Shown: positions 44,829 to 53,604 of the stretch, one piece after another
Layout: every line of letters begins with the position of its first letter
Position numbering within the stretch: position 1 is the stretch's first letter
Source of the DNA: Candidatus Kuenenia stuttgartensis
GTDB lineage: Bacteria; Planctomycetota; Planctomycetia; Planctomycetales; Planctomycetaceae
Assembly: GCA_945906725.1 (NCBI GenBank)
Contig: CAMDRI010000008.1
Span: forward strand, 1 to 63,111
DNA: 63,111 nucleotides
Reading direction: 5' to 3'
Program-made: the position numbers and the translations under genes
The notes under the pieces: model-generated
Told to the model about the DNA's origin: nothing
The model's input: only the letters and a program-made list of their open reading frames with translations
Databases searched by the model: none

Positions 44829-45527
44829 TCACAGAATCTCCTGCGGATACGCGTTTGCCGAGCGAAAAGCCTCGGCGTAACGGACTCCGCAGGTGGCACC
44901 ACGATAGGCCGAAATACTCTCCTTCGTACGCATCGCTCCGTCGGGCTTGTTGGGATCAAACGGCTCGTTGCGGACGAGCGCCATCAACTTTCCGAGCCAC
45001 GCGATCGCCTGCGGCCACTCGTCCGTGACATCGACGAACGTGTTTGGCTCGAAGCCGATCGTGTGCCGTGGGCCATTGTCGAATTGGAAGATGCGGCCCG
45101 TCCCGCGAAACCTCTGCGCCAGACCACCGTCGAGCAATCGATCGCCGTGCCCCAGGGCCGTCTTGCTCAACGCAGACGCGACTTCGTGATCGGGGTGGCT
45201 GTCGTGCGGCCAGAGCATGAACGCGACGTCCGGCTGAATCTCGGTGATCGCTTCCGCGACGGCGATCTTCGTCGCCTGATTGACGTCGAACCGCATCCCT
45301 GTGAAATCGAGAAACCGCATCTCAACGCCGTACTCTTTTCCCAGTTTGACCGTCCCATCGACGATCTCCTTGTGCCGCCCTGCTGCCGGTTTCCAGTTCG
45401 AGTAATCGCCGATCAGACTGAGAATCACGACCCGATGATTCTTCCTCACCGCCTTCAGCAGTGTTCCGGAGATGCCGAACACGCAGTCGTCGTAGTGTGC
45501 TCCGATGCCGAGAATCGTTTTGGGCAT
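44829..45527 (-). CDS. PIG-L family deacetylase with variant metal motif
   Basis: 232 residues. The N-terminus reads KTILGIGAHYDDCVFGISGT; the family's zinc motif is AHPDDE, so Pro is replaced by Tyr and Glu by Cys (H11, Y12, D13, D14, C15), while the His and both Asp ligands/base remain. The second metal motif SHPDHEVA and the C-terminal ..YAEAFR are normal. PIG-L/LmbE proteins remove N-acetyl groups from glucosamine-type substrates. GAGGAATC precedes the ATG. It is the only gene between two single-gene units; a second, canonical PIG-L is at 53605-54270. Confidence 0.85.
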   Translation of the reverse strand: MPKTILGIGAHYDDCVFGISGTLLKAVRKNHRVVILSLIGDYSNWKPAAGRHKEIVDGTVKLGKEYGVEMRFLDFTGMRFDVNQATKIAVAEAITEIQPDVAFMLWPHDSHPDHEVASALSKTALGHGDRLLDGGLAQRFRGTGRIFQFDNGPRHTIGFEPNTFVDVTDEWPQAIAWLGKLMALVRNEPFDPNKPDGAMRTKESISAYRGATCGVRYAEAFRSANAYPQEIL

Positions 45528-45564
45528 GATTCCTCATCCAAACTGGAACCGTTCTGATCTTTGA

Positions 45565-45631
45565 GTAGCCACGCTCGCTAACAGCGTGGGTGATTCTGTG
45601 GAACACCGACACTCTTGGCGAGGGTGGCTAC
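45565..45631. repeat. Palindromic repeat of the GTAGCC family
   Basis: Arms 45565-45589 (GTAGCCACGCTCGCTAACAG...) and 45607-45631 are inverted with about 20 of 25 bases matching. The shorter relative is at 1833-1860. It lies between the PIG-L start and the end of the CARDB/DUF11 gene. Confidence 0.65.
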
Positions 45632-45652
45632 AAAATTCCTTTTTCGACTCCC

Positions 45653-47221
45653 TCACGGATTGATCGACGTGAACTCAATGGACTCGACAGGCAAGCCGTC
45701 TGGGCCAACCGTCGCGACCACTCGCAGCTCAGCGTCGCCGGGGCGGAGGACTTTCGCGAGGAGTGTGATCTTCAGGGTCGCGTCGGGTGGCAATGAGTTC
45801 GGCAGTGCGATTCGCAACGTGCCGTCGCTGTCGGTCTGCGTCAGGATCACTTCGCGGTCGTCGAGTTTCGCGGTGTGCCTGCCGATTTGCAGATGCTCGG
45901 ACGATTGCACGTCGAGTTGCACTTCGGAGACGGACTGCAAGCCGAGATTCTGCACAGTGATCTCGAACTCGGCCTCGTCGCCGACTTGGACAGGGTCATT
46001 GAGATCGGAGACGCGCAAGTCGAGCAGGCCAGGCACAGCGACGACAGTCACGCAGTCCTCGACGGCGAGGGTGGAGAGTTGCTCACTTCGAGCTTCCACT
46101 GTGATGCAGGCTTGCTCGGAGAGTTGCCTGCAGTCGAACTCGGCTTGGACTTGGACTCCGGCGCCCGCCTCCAAGCGGCCGAGCGACCAGCGGAGCGAGT
46201 GCTCTTCCTTCTTGAAGCCGCCGGTCGCGACGTGCGGGGTCAACGCGAAGTCGTGATGCAGCGTCACCTGTAAGTCGTCGATCGGTTGGTCGGATGTGTT
46301 TGCGACCTTGACCGTGAACTCGGCGCGGCTGCCGACCGTGCGGCGAGCGGGACCGATCAGCCGCACCAGCAGCTTCGCGTCGATGAAGTCGACCTTCGCG
46401 GTCTGCTCGATCGAGTCGATGCTGTCCGCCGTGACGGAGAATTTGCATTCGTGCTGGCCGAGCCGACTGCTCGTCAGCGTCAGCCGCATTTCACGCGACT
46501 GGCCGGGGAGCAACTGGCCGAGGTTCTTCTTCAGCCGTTTTTCCTCGCTGCCGGGAAACACGAGCGCATCCTCGAATTCGACGTTGACCAACACGTTGGC
46601 CATCGTTTCCGTTCCGTCGTTGCGCACGGCGACGTCGAACGTGACCGTTCCGCCGACTGGCCGTTGTCGCTGGCCTTTGATTTCCAGATTCAGCGGCGAG
46701 TCGATTGACGCCGAGTTATTCGGTGGCGGCAGAGCCTCAAAGCCGAGACTCGGACCGTTCGATCGATTGGCGTCGGACTTCGGCACGACGGCCTTAGGCG
46801 GCGAGACGATCACATCCGGTGCCGTCTCGCCGCCTGGGGCATCGCGCGAACCAACAGCGGCTCCATTCGTCGGCTCCTTCTCCGAAGAACTTCGAGGCGG
46901 CACCGGCGTGAAGCGGAGTAGAGGGGATTCCGCTCCCGGCGCGACCGGTTTGTTGGCTTGCACGTTGAGCTTGTCAGAAAGTGTCGCACCGCCCCGTTTG
47001 GCTTGTGGATCAGGAGTCGGATCGGGGACTCGCTTTCCATTTCCGTCGGCTGGCGTAGGCTTCCGCAGAGGCGAACTGTTGGGAGGTGTGGCAGGTAATG
47101 TCGTGGCAGAAGCCGAGCTGGGCACACGCCGTGTCTGCCACGGCGAGGGCCGAGCCGCGCTCTGGCAACCGACGGTTGTCGCTACCAACAGCATCAAGAT
47201 GTTCCGAGCAATCGAGGACAT
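45653..47221 (-). CDS. Lipoprotein with CARDB/DUF11-type Ig-like repeats
   Basis: 522 residues. The lipobox VGC (about Cys19, in LVATTVGCQS) ends a signal peptide. A long Pro/Ser-rich low-complexity stretch (about 20-170) follows, then three or four beta-sandwich repeats of the CARDB/DUF11 kind: LNLEIKGQRQRPVGGTVTFD with VAVRNDGTETMANVLVNVEF; LLVRLIGPARRTVGSRAEFT with VKVANTSDQPIDDLQVTL; LDLRVSDLNDPVQVGDEAEF with ITVQNLGLQSVSEVQLDV. These occur in large envelope or surface proteins in planctomycetes. AAGGTGAG precedes the ATG. It is divergent from a second DUF11 protein about 1.8 kb to the right. Confidence 0.82.
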   Translation of the reverse strand: MSSIARNILMLLVATTVGCQSAARPSPWQTRRVPSSASATTLPATPPNSSPLRKPTPADGNGKRVPDPTPDPQAKRGGATLSDKLNVQANKPVAPGAESPLLRFTPVPPRSSSEKEPTNGAAVGSRDAPGGETAPDVIVSPPKAVVPKSDANRSNGPSLGFEALPPPNNSASIDSPLNLEIKGQRQRPVGGTVTFDVAVRNDGTETMANVLVNVEFEDALVFPGSEEKRLKKNLGQLLPGQSREMRLTLTSSRLGQHECKFSVTADSIDSIEQTAKVDFIDAKLLVRLIGPARRTVGSRAEFTVKVANTSDQPIDDLQVTLHHDFALTPHVATGGFKKEEHSLRWSLGRLEAGAGVQVQAEFDCRQLSEQACITVEARSEQLSTLAVEDCVTVVAVPGLLDLRVSDLNDPVQVGDEAEFEITVQNLGLQSVSEVQLDVQSSEHLQIGRHTAKLDDREVILTQTDSDGTLRIALPNSLPPDATLKITLLAKVLRPGDAELRVVATVGPDGLPVESIEFTSINP

Positions 47222-47914
47222 GTCTCACCTTCCCAGGACAGCAAACTCACCGAGCCTGTCCCGGTGGTCGGCCGAGATGCTGCGCGACGGCAACAAATCT
47301 GTAGCCCAGGCCCTTGTGGCCTGAATGATTCCTCCGATTAATTTGAGGAGTCGACCGACCCACGAGGGGTCGGGCTACGTTGACGGCTGACGAGAAACTT
47401 CGGGAGGCCCCAGCCGGCGGAACCAACGGGTGAATCCGACGATCGGCCTCAGCGAATAGCCAGAGATCTGCGACGAGCTCGACCGAATCCTTCGGTGGGC
47501 GAAACAGATTTCAGGGCTGTCCGGGTGAGCCGATTCCTCTCCTTCACCGGCCGAGGGAGCGGCCGTAGTCCCAAATCCGAGTCTACTCATGCAGACGTCG
47601 CGTTGTTGAATTCGTGCAACATCCCGCGATCCACCGGGACAAGCCCCGTATGGTTTGCGTTGCACAACTCTAGCCGCGCCATTCCCGCCGGACTTTTGTC
47701 GAAGTTGATGTTCGATTCACTTAGACCAAAACAGCCCTCCGGTTGTCGCAGTGCTGATTTTGATGCGAATCCGCGAAGGGAGGCAATCTGCTCGCGTCGG
47801 CCAAGAATTTCGCGACGTGAGCGGCTTGCCGGTTGCGAAGACGCTGCCGAAGATGCTCGCCGCTCCGTCCGACGTGCCCCACGTCGTTGTGCCCTCATTC
47901 CGGGAATCTGTCTG
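47222..47914. other. Divergent spacer between the CARDB lipoprotein and a secreted protein
   Basis: About 690 bases without a supported gene. It carries the repeat at 47301-47378; the rest gives only overlapping noise frames on both strands. It must contain promoters for both divergent genes. Confidence 0.45.
47301..47378. repeat. Palindromic repeat with GTAGCCC arms
   Basis: Arms 47301-47324 (GTAGCCCAGGCCCTTGTGGC...) and 47355-47378 (...CACGAGGGGTCGGGCTAC) form an imperfect inverted pair around a 30-base centre. It lies in the divergent spacer and belongs to the same general style as the other dispersed palindromes. Confidence 0.65.
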
Positions 47915-48784
47915 ATGAACCCAAACTCTGTGACGTTCCGATTCGCGTCTGTTTGCCTTGTCGTTTTGGGATCGAGCCTCGCCTCGGCCGGCGATCTGTT
48001 TGATCGGCACTCGCTAGCCGAACTGAAGCTGGCGACGAAAGACGCGCAGCCACTTTCGGAGCTTTCGTCCGCGACAGCCGCGAAGTGGCAGCCGCTCTCG
48101 GCCAAGATCGGCACTCCTTGTGTGATCGTACAGACCAACGACGGACATTGGTCGAAGGCGCTGCTGTCGTGGGGACAGCGAAAGGTCAAAGGCCGCGAGA
48201 ACCCGCTGCCGGTGTTGGTGCTCGAACGCTTCGTCACCTATCGCGGAGATCGCGAGGGGCAGACCACCGCCAATGGCAAAGAGGTGATGCTCTTCGCCGG
48301 ACACTCGTTCAGTTTCGACATCGGCCAAGTCGTGCCGAATGGCAGCGGGGCGGATATCGAGTTTACCGACGCTGGAATCGTCAAACCGGTCGGCGACGCG
48401 AAGCTGTTCGGCCTGAACGGCTCGCGGCTTCCGGCAGCGGATGCGGCCAAGCCGAACCCCAACGATCACGACGGAGTCTTGCCGCGCGACTTCGCCGGTA
48501 CTTGGAAGGTCAGCATCGACGGACGCTGGACAGGCATTTGGGAAGTCAACGTCGATGAACAACGGACGGTGCTCGGCAAATTCGTTTCCGACGACACGAA
48601 GAGTCGTTACGAGCTGTACGGCAAGGTCTCCAACGTCCCGCATCAAGCCAAGCTAGAGATCGATCTCGCCAACTCGCAAATCTCGGTCGACGCGTTTCTG
48701 TTCACGACGGACAAGTCCACGATGGCCGGCACGGCCACTCTGGCCAGCCGCAAATTCGCGTTCGTGGCGACGCGGCAGGAGTGA
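47915..48784 (+). CDS. Secreted protein of unknown function
   Basis: 289 residues from ATG 47915; a longer open frame reaches back to 47495 but has no support. The signal peptide is residues 1-25 (VTFRFASVCLVVLGSSLASA). The N-terminal half has a conserved beta segment (TPCVIVQTNDGHWSKALLSW, then GKEVMLFAGHSFSFDIGQVV), and the C-terminal half, after a NDHDGVLPRDFAGTWK linker, forms a second beta domain of about 95 residues (VSIDGRWTGIWEVNVDEQRT). No catalytic motif is recognised; small envelope proteins of this layout are common in planctomycetes. Confidence 0.65.
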   Translation: MNPNSVTFRFASVCLVVLGSSLASAGDLFDRHSLAELKLATKDAQPLSELSSATAAKWQPLSAKIGTPCVIVQTNDGHWSKALLSWGQRKVKGRENPLPVLVLERFVTYRGDREGQTTANGKEVMLFAGHSFSFDIGQVVPNGSGADIEFTDAGIVKPVGDAKLFGLNGSRLPAADAAKPNPNDHDGVLPRDFAGTWKVSIDGRWTGIWEVNVDEQRTVLGKFVSDDTKSRYELYGKVSNVPHQAKLEIDLANSQISVDAFLFTTDKSTMAGTATLASRKFAFVATRQE

Positions 48785-48911
48785 GTCTGGATTCCCCGAA
48801 ACTCGTCTTCACCCGTTTTCGCCCATCTGATATGTAACGTCGCGACTGCCGAGGGTGGCTGGCTTTCGTGGTTTGCGAAAACACGAGTCACAGCGGCGGT
48901 TGTTGCTGGTC

Positions 48912-48970
48912 GTGGGGCACGTTTCCAACGTGCCAAGAGGTCACGGGCAGGTTGGAAACCTGCCCCACGT
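48912..48970. repeat. Palindromic repeat directly upstream of the DUF11 gene
   Basis: Arms 48912-48935 (CGTGGGGCACGTTTCCAACG...) and 48946-48970 (near complement, ending CTGCCCCACG) around a 10-base loop. It is open in the frame of the following gene (VGHVSNVPRGHGQVGNLPHV), so automatic callers could add it to the protein. The true start at 48990 lies 19 bases further. Confidence 0.8.
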
Positions 48971-48989
48971 TTCGGGGGAAGGGAATCCC

Positions 48990-51491
48990 ATGCAGAGCGG
49001 CAATTCGATTTGGAAATTGACGGCGTTGGCGGGGTGCGTTGGTTTGGGACTGCTGGGACTGCTCCAGTTTCAGCGAAGCATGTCTCCGAAAAAGACGGCC
49101 CAGACCGAGCAGAAAGTCCGCATCGAGGATTTTAAGCCGCTCGAAGATTTCGGCACGAAGGCTTCGAGTGACGACCCGCCCGAAGGGAACACCGAGCCGC
49201 GACGTTTGAGCTTGAAAGCTCGCCGGTCGGAACCAGAGGACATTGATCCGCTGGAAAACGCTTTCGATGATCTGCCTCCACGGAAGTCGTCCACTCGTCA
49301 GCCGGCTTCTCATGCGTCATTTGATGCACTCGACGAAGAACTCTCGACAGATTCGGACGAACCTTCCTCGATTTCGCTCGCCAAGCGTGCACCTCGTGTT
49401 GGATTGTCCTTAGAAGAAGACTCTGATGAACCGACTGCTGTCGCGCCGGAGATGGCCACGAAGAATTTCGAGCCTGCTGAGTTGCCGGTGTTCGATAAAG
49501 AACCTAAACCGATTCCAGTCCCACGGAACGCCAAGAAGCAAGCTCACGAGTTGATCAAGTCGGCCCGCAAGCTGATCGATTTCGGAAAACTCGACGAGGC
49601 TCGGTTGAAAGCGGCCGAGGCGGCGGAATTGCCCGCGATGTTCGGCCCGCTCGAAGACACGCCGGAAGCAATCCTGGTGGAGATCGACCGATTGACCGCC
49701 AACGATCAGCCGCGCGATGACGATCGACTCACCGCGCCGGCGCGGGAGCCAATCACGCAGACCGGCGGCGCGCGAGAACCTCGCGGAGTGACACTCGATC
49801 TGGATGAGCCAAACTTCGACGACAAACCGATCAAACGCGTGCCGAAGAAGTCGCCGCTCGACGACGAAGAGAACCTCTTTGCGGACAGCCCGCCGAAGGC
49901 GATCAATGGCAAGTCGCGCATTTCCGATCTGCCCGTGCCTCCCGCGGAAGATCCCGATGATGCCGACATGCCGCCGGCCGTGCCGATCAAGGCACGACAC
50001 ACGTCTGGCGACGTGACGGTTCCGAATCGACTGAAATCCACGAATGCCGCGCCGCTCGAAACGCAAGAACAAGGCGAGTCGGTCGCGGGTGATGGCACCG
50101 TCAGAGCCGATGCTCCGCGCGGACCGCAGCGACCCGAATTGAAAATTGAAAAGATCGCTCCGCCGAATGCGACACTGAACCAGCCGATGGTTTACACGAT
50201 TGTGATTCGCAATGTCGGCGACAGCGCGGCAAATGCAGTCGTGGTCGAAGATCAAATTCCAATGGGGACGAAACTCTCCGGCACGATTCCTCGAGCGGAA
50301 CTGACCGGCAAGAAGCTGATCTGGCGACTCGGCGCGATCAAGCCAGGCGACGTGAAAGAAATCCAAGTCAAGGTCGTCCCAGTCGCCGAAGGCCAAGTCG
50401 GCAGCGTCGCAACGGTGAATTTCTCGGCCGAAGTCGCGTCGCGCACGACGATCGCCTCGCCGAAGCTCAGTGTCAAATTGACGGCGGCTCCGCAGGTGCG
50501 AGTCAACGAAACCGTGACGCTCAATTTTGTGGTTACGAACAACGGCAGCGTCGATGCCCATCGGGTCGTGCTACGAAATATGATCCCCGAAAATCTGAAG
50601 CTACCTGACGTTGCCGAACGAGACCTCGAATACGACATGGGGACACTCCCCGCCGGCAAGTCACAGTCGGTCCAACTGCTGCTGACCGCAGTCCGCCCCG
50701 GAAAAGTCGTGAACCGCGCGGTGATCACGGTCGACGGCGCATCTGCCGCTGAGCAGCAAGTCGAGATCAACGTCATCGGCCAGATCGTCGGCCTGTCGCG
50801 ACACGGTCAAACCAATTGGTTCGTCGGCCGTCCGATTGAGTTCGAGAATCGCCTGACGAACAACTCGCTGAACCCGACCAACAACACAGTGATCGTCGAA
50901 TCGTTGCCGAACACCGTCGAGTTTGTCTCCGCCTCCGAGGGTGGCCGCTTCGACGCGAAACAACGCACGGTGACGTGGCACGTTCCGCATCTCGATCCAA
51001 ACCAGACACTGTCGCTGAAGATCAAGGTCACGCCGAAAGCGATTGGCAATCATGCTGGCTCGGTGCAAATCAGTGAGAACAGCCGCAAGGGCGCCTCGAC
51101 CGATTACCAGTTCCGTGCCATCGGCACCTCGGATCTCAAGATTGAGTTCGCCGAGAAGGCCGAGGCGTATTCGAAGGGCGAACAGTTCACGACTCGCATG
51201 GTGATCCGCAACAAAGGTTCGGGAGCGGCATCAAAAGTCGCTGTTCGAGTGACTTTGCCCGCCGAACTGCAGTTCGTTTCCGTGCGCGGCCCCGCCAGCC
51301 ACACGACCAGCGGACGTGAGATCATCTTCGAACCGATCAACGAAATCGGTGGTCAAGGCAACGTCCACTTCGACCTGACGCTCAAAGCGGTCCAGACTGG
51401 CGACTCGAAGCTGCAAGTCGAACTGCAATCCGAACAGTTCAAGAAGCCGCTGACCCACGAAGAAGCCCTGGTGATCTTCGGGGCGAACTGA
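48990..51491 (+). CDS. Large envelope protein with DUF11 repeats
   Basis: 833 residues from ATG 48990 with GGGGGAAGGGAA upstream. An N-terminal membrane anchor (about 8-25, LTALAGCVGLGLLGLLQF) precedes a disordered acidic region (30-360, with repeated Asp/Pro/Lys segments and one helical stretch KKQAHELIKSARKLIDFGKL). From about 370 on, four DUF11/CARDB repeats of about 110 residues follow: LKIEKIAPPNATLNQPMVYT; LSVKLTAAPQVRVNETVTLN; IVGLSRHGQTNWFVGRPIEF; LKIEFAEKAEAYSKGEQFTT. Each has an ..N.GS..A..V.. turn. DUF11 proteins are thought to be structural or adhesive. It resembles the lipoprotein at 45653-47221 in domain type. Confidence 0.82.
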   Translation: MQSGNSIWKLTALAGCVGLGLLGLLQFQRSMSPKKTAQTEQKVRIEDFKPLEDFGTKASSDDPPEGNTEPRRLSLKARRSEPEDIDPLENAFDDLPPRKSSTRQPASHASFDALDEELSTDSDEPSSISLAKRAPRVGLSLEEDSDEPTAVAPEMATKNFEPAELPVFDKEPKPIPVPRNAKKQAHELIKSARKLIDFGKLDEARLKAAEAAELPAMFGPLEDTPEAILVEIDRLTANDQPRDDDRLTAPAREPITQTGGAREPRGVTLDLDEPNFDDKPIKRVPKKSPLDDEENLFADSPPKAINGKSRISDLPVPPAEDPDDADMPPAVPIKARHTSGDVTVPNRLKSTNAAPLETQEQGESVAGDGTVRADAPRGPQRPELKIEKIAPPNATLNQPMVYTIVIRNVGDSAANAVVVEDQIPMGTKLSGTIPRAELTGKKLIWRLGAIKPGDVKEIQVKVVPVAEGQVGSVATVNFSAEVASRTTIASPKLSVKLTAAPQVRVNETVTLNFVVTNNGSVDAHRVVLRNMIPENLKLPDVAERDLEYDMGTLPAGKSQSVQLLLTAVRPGKVVNRAVITVDGASAAEQQVEINVIGQIVGLSRHGQTNWFVGRPIEFENRLTNNSLNPTNNTVIVESLPNTVEFVSASEGGRFDAKQRTVTWHVPHLDPNQTLSLKIKVTPKAIGNHAGSVQISENSRKGASTDYQFRAIGTSDLKIEFAEKAEAYSKGEQFTTRMVIRNKGSGAASKVAVRVTLPAELQFVSVRGPASHTTSGREIIFEPINEIGGQGNVHFDLTLKAVQTGDSKLQVELQSEQFKKPLTHEEALVIFGAN

Positions 51492-51568
51492 CGCGACTGT
51501 AAGCCTTTCGTCGATGCGGTCGATTCGTTACGAAACTCGCCTCTTGAAATATTCTGGAGGCGACGAAC

Positions 51569-52582
51569 GTGGGACACGGACCGCTTTTCACGAATCCCGA
51601 TGCAGACGACGCGCGAGCTTTTTTTCGGACCAAGCCGAAACGCCTCGTCGACAAGGTCATGTCGGTCTCGGACGCCGTGCGGCAATTCGTTCATGACGGC
51701 GACTATTTGGCGTCTGGCGGCTTCGGAGCGGATCGCATTTCCACCGCGTTGCTGCACGAGATCGTGCGGCAACGCAAGCAGAACCTCGGCTTCGCCGGAC
51801 ACACCGCGACGCATGACTTTCAGATTCTCGCGGCCGGCAATCTCACGGGACGCGGACAGCTTTTAAGGCGGGTCGATGCCGCGTACATCATCGGCCTGGA
51901 GGCTCGTGGCTTATCGCCTCACGCGCGGCGAGTTGTCGAGAACGGACAAGTCGAACTGTGCGAGTGGTCCAACTACACGCTCGCATTGCGATTCCAAGCG
52001 GCGGCAATGGGGGTGTCGTTCTTGCCCGCGCGAAGTATGGCAGGGACGGACACGTTCGAGCACAGCGCGGCCAAACCGATCACCTGTCCGTTCACCGATG
52101 CACAATATGCCGCGATCCCGGCGCTCTGGCCGGACGTGGCAATTATTCACGTCCACGAGGCCGACTGCTACGGCAACGCACGAATCCGCGGCACGTCGGT
52201 GGCCGACATCACGGTGGCTCGCGCGGCGAAACACGTTGTCGTGAGCTGCGAACGTCTGATATCGAACGACGAAATCCGCCGTGATCCGACGGCGACTGCA
52301 ATCCCGTTCTTCTGTGTCGATGCCGTCTGCGAGGTGCCGTTCGGCAGCTATCCCGGCAACATGCCGTATGAGTACTACTCGGACGAAGTCCACTTGCGGC
52401 AATGGTTGACGGTCGAGGAAGACTCAGCCACGCATCTAGCGTTTCTCGACAAGTACCTCTTCGGCTGCGGCGATTTCACCGAGTACATCGAACTTTGCGG
52501 TGGAACGTCACGGCTGGAAGAACTGCGGCGACAGGAACTGCATCCAGAGATGACAACCACGATTCAATCGTCGCAAGGATGA
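51569..52582 (+). CDS. CoA-transferase alpha-subunit-like protein
   Basis: 337 residues from GTG 51569 (GGAGG eight bases upstream). It fits the glutaconate CoA-transferase subunit A / family I alpha chain: SDAVRQFVHDGDYLASGGFG (the glycine-rich CoA-binding loop), FAGHTATHDFQILAAGNL, and PDVAIIHVHEADCYGNARIR. The catalytic Glu of family I enzymes resides in the beta subunit, which is not adjacent, so the reaction cannot be assigned. It heads a four-gene run with gaps of 25, 4 and 21 bases. The C-terminal extension (DSATHLAFLDKYLFGCGDFT) is typical of this family. Confidence 0.78.
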   Translation: MGHGPLFTNPDADDARAFFRTKPKRLVDKVMSVSDAVRQFVHDGDYLASGGFGADRISTALLHEIVRQRKQNLGFAGHTATHDFQILAAGNLTGRGQLLRRVDAAYIIGLEARGLSPHARRVVENGQVELCEWSNYTLALRFQAAAMGVSFLPARSMAGTDTFEHSAAKPITCPFTDAQYAAIPALWPDVAIIHVHEADCYGNARIRGTSVADITVARAAKHVVVSCERLISNDEIRRDPTATAIPFFCVDAVCEVPFGSYPGNMPYEYYSDEVHLRQWLTVEEDSATHLAFLDKYLFGCGDFTEYIELCGGTSRLEELRRQELHPEMTTTIQSSQG

Positions 52583-52607
52583 GACCCATTTCTGAGGTAA
52601 TCCTCAA

Positions 52608-53600
52608 ATGACCGCGTCTGGACTTCGCATCGTGCTGGCAGGGAGCGTCGGCAGCAGCCGGCTGACGTTGCAAGCACTGTTGCGCAACCGAACGAATGTG
52701 GTCGGAGTACTGGAACTTCGACCGGTCGATCCGACGGCAGTCAGCGGGTTGGCTCGGCTGCACGATGTCGCCGCCGAATCAGGTGTGTCGTGTGTCGAAT
52801 TTCAGAAACTCAACGAGCCGACAATCGTCGCGCAGGTTCGCGCATGGCAGCCGGATCTGTTGTTCGTGGTCGGCTTGTCGCAGCTTGTCAGAGCAGAGTT
52901 ACTCGCGGTGCCGAAGTTGGCGTGCATTGGTTTTCATCCGACGTGCTTGCCGCGCGGGCGTGGTCGCGCACCAGTGGCTTGGCTAGTGCTTGATGCGACT
53001 CCCGGTGCGGCGACGTTCTTCGTGATGGATGAAGGAGCCGACAGCGGGCCGATCCTCGTGCAAGAACCGTTCGATGTGCAGCCGACGGACAATGCCGAGC
53101 AAGTCACGGCGTCGCTCGAACAGGCGATCGTCCGCGCGCTGGATCGCTGGTTGCCGAGGTTGCTTGCCGGCGAGTGGAATCCCCAGCCGCAAGACGACAC
53201 CGCGGCGACGTCTCACGGAAGACGTGCTCCGGAGGACGGCTGGATCGACTGGAACAAATCGGCTCGTGACATCGACGCTCTGATTCGTGCGACGGGACGG
53301 CCGCATCCCGGAGCGTTCACGTTTCTCAAGGATCGTAAGCTGCTCGTGTGGCGGGCTGAGTTGGACACGACGATTCCGTTTCGCGGAGTGATCGGCCGCG
53401 TGTTGTTGGCTGATCCACAACGCGGAGCGCTCGTGCAAACGGGTGACGGGCTGCTGTGGTTGAGCGAAGTCGCGGCGGCTGACGGCAACTCGACGTTGCC
53501 GAAGCTGGCGGTTGGGCAACGGCTCGGTTATGTCGTCGAGGACGAAATCAATCAGCTCAAGGCCCGCGTCGCTGAGTTAGAAAAGTTGATCAAGGGTTGA
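52608..53600 (+). CDS. Formyltransferase-like protein (Fmt/ArnA-type)
   Basis: 330 residues. The N-terminal Rossmann domain binds formyltetrahydrofolate in the family: LRIVLAGSVGSSRLTLQALL; PDLLFVVGLSQLVRAELLAV; CIGFHPTCLPRGRGRAPVAW; FFVMDEGADSGPILVQEPFD. The catalytic His and Asp are present, but the Asn of the N-V-H motif (INVHASLLP in methionyl-tRNA formyltransferase) is Gly (IGFHPT). A C-terminal formyltransferase-C-like domain (about 205-300) and a coiled coil (EINQLKARVAELEKLI) follow. It could formylate a sugar amine rather than initiator tRNA. It is followed four bases later by a PIG-L deacetylase, suggesting deacetylation and formylation of one amino group. Confidence 0.75.
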   Translation: MTASGLRIVLAGSVGSSRLTLQALLRNRTNVVGVLELRPVDPTAVSGLARLHDVAAESGVSCVEFQKLNEPTIVAQVRAWQPDLLFVVGLSQLVRAELLAVPKLACIGFHPTCLPRGRGRAPVAWLVLDATPGAATFFVMDEGADSGPILVQEPFDVQPTDNAEQVTASLEQAIVRALDRWLPRLLAGEWNPQPQDDTAATSHGRRAPEDGWIDWNKSARDIDALIRATGRPHPGAFTFLKDRKLLVWRAELDTTIPFRGVIGRVLLADPQRGALVQTGDGLLWLSEVAAADGNSTLPKLAVGQRLGYVVEDEINQLKARVAELEKLIKG

Positions 53601-53604
53601 AGTC

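Noticed and set aside
47495-47914. N-terminal extension of the 47915 gene
   Set aside because: The long frame has no conserved content, and a signal peptide begins at 47915.
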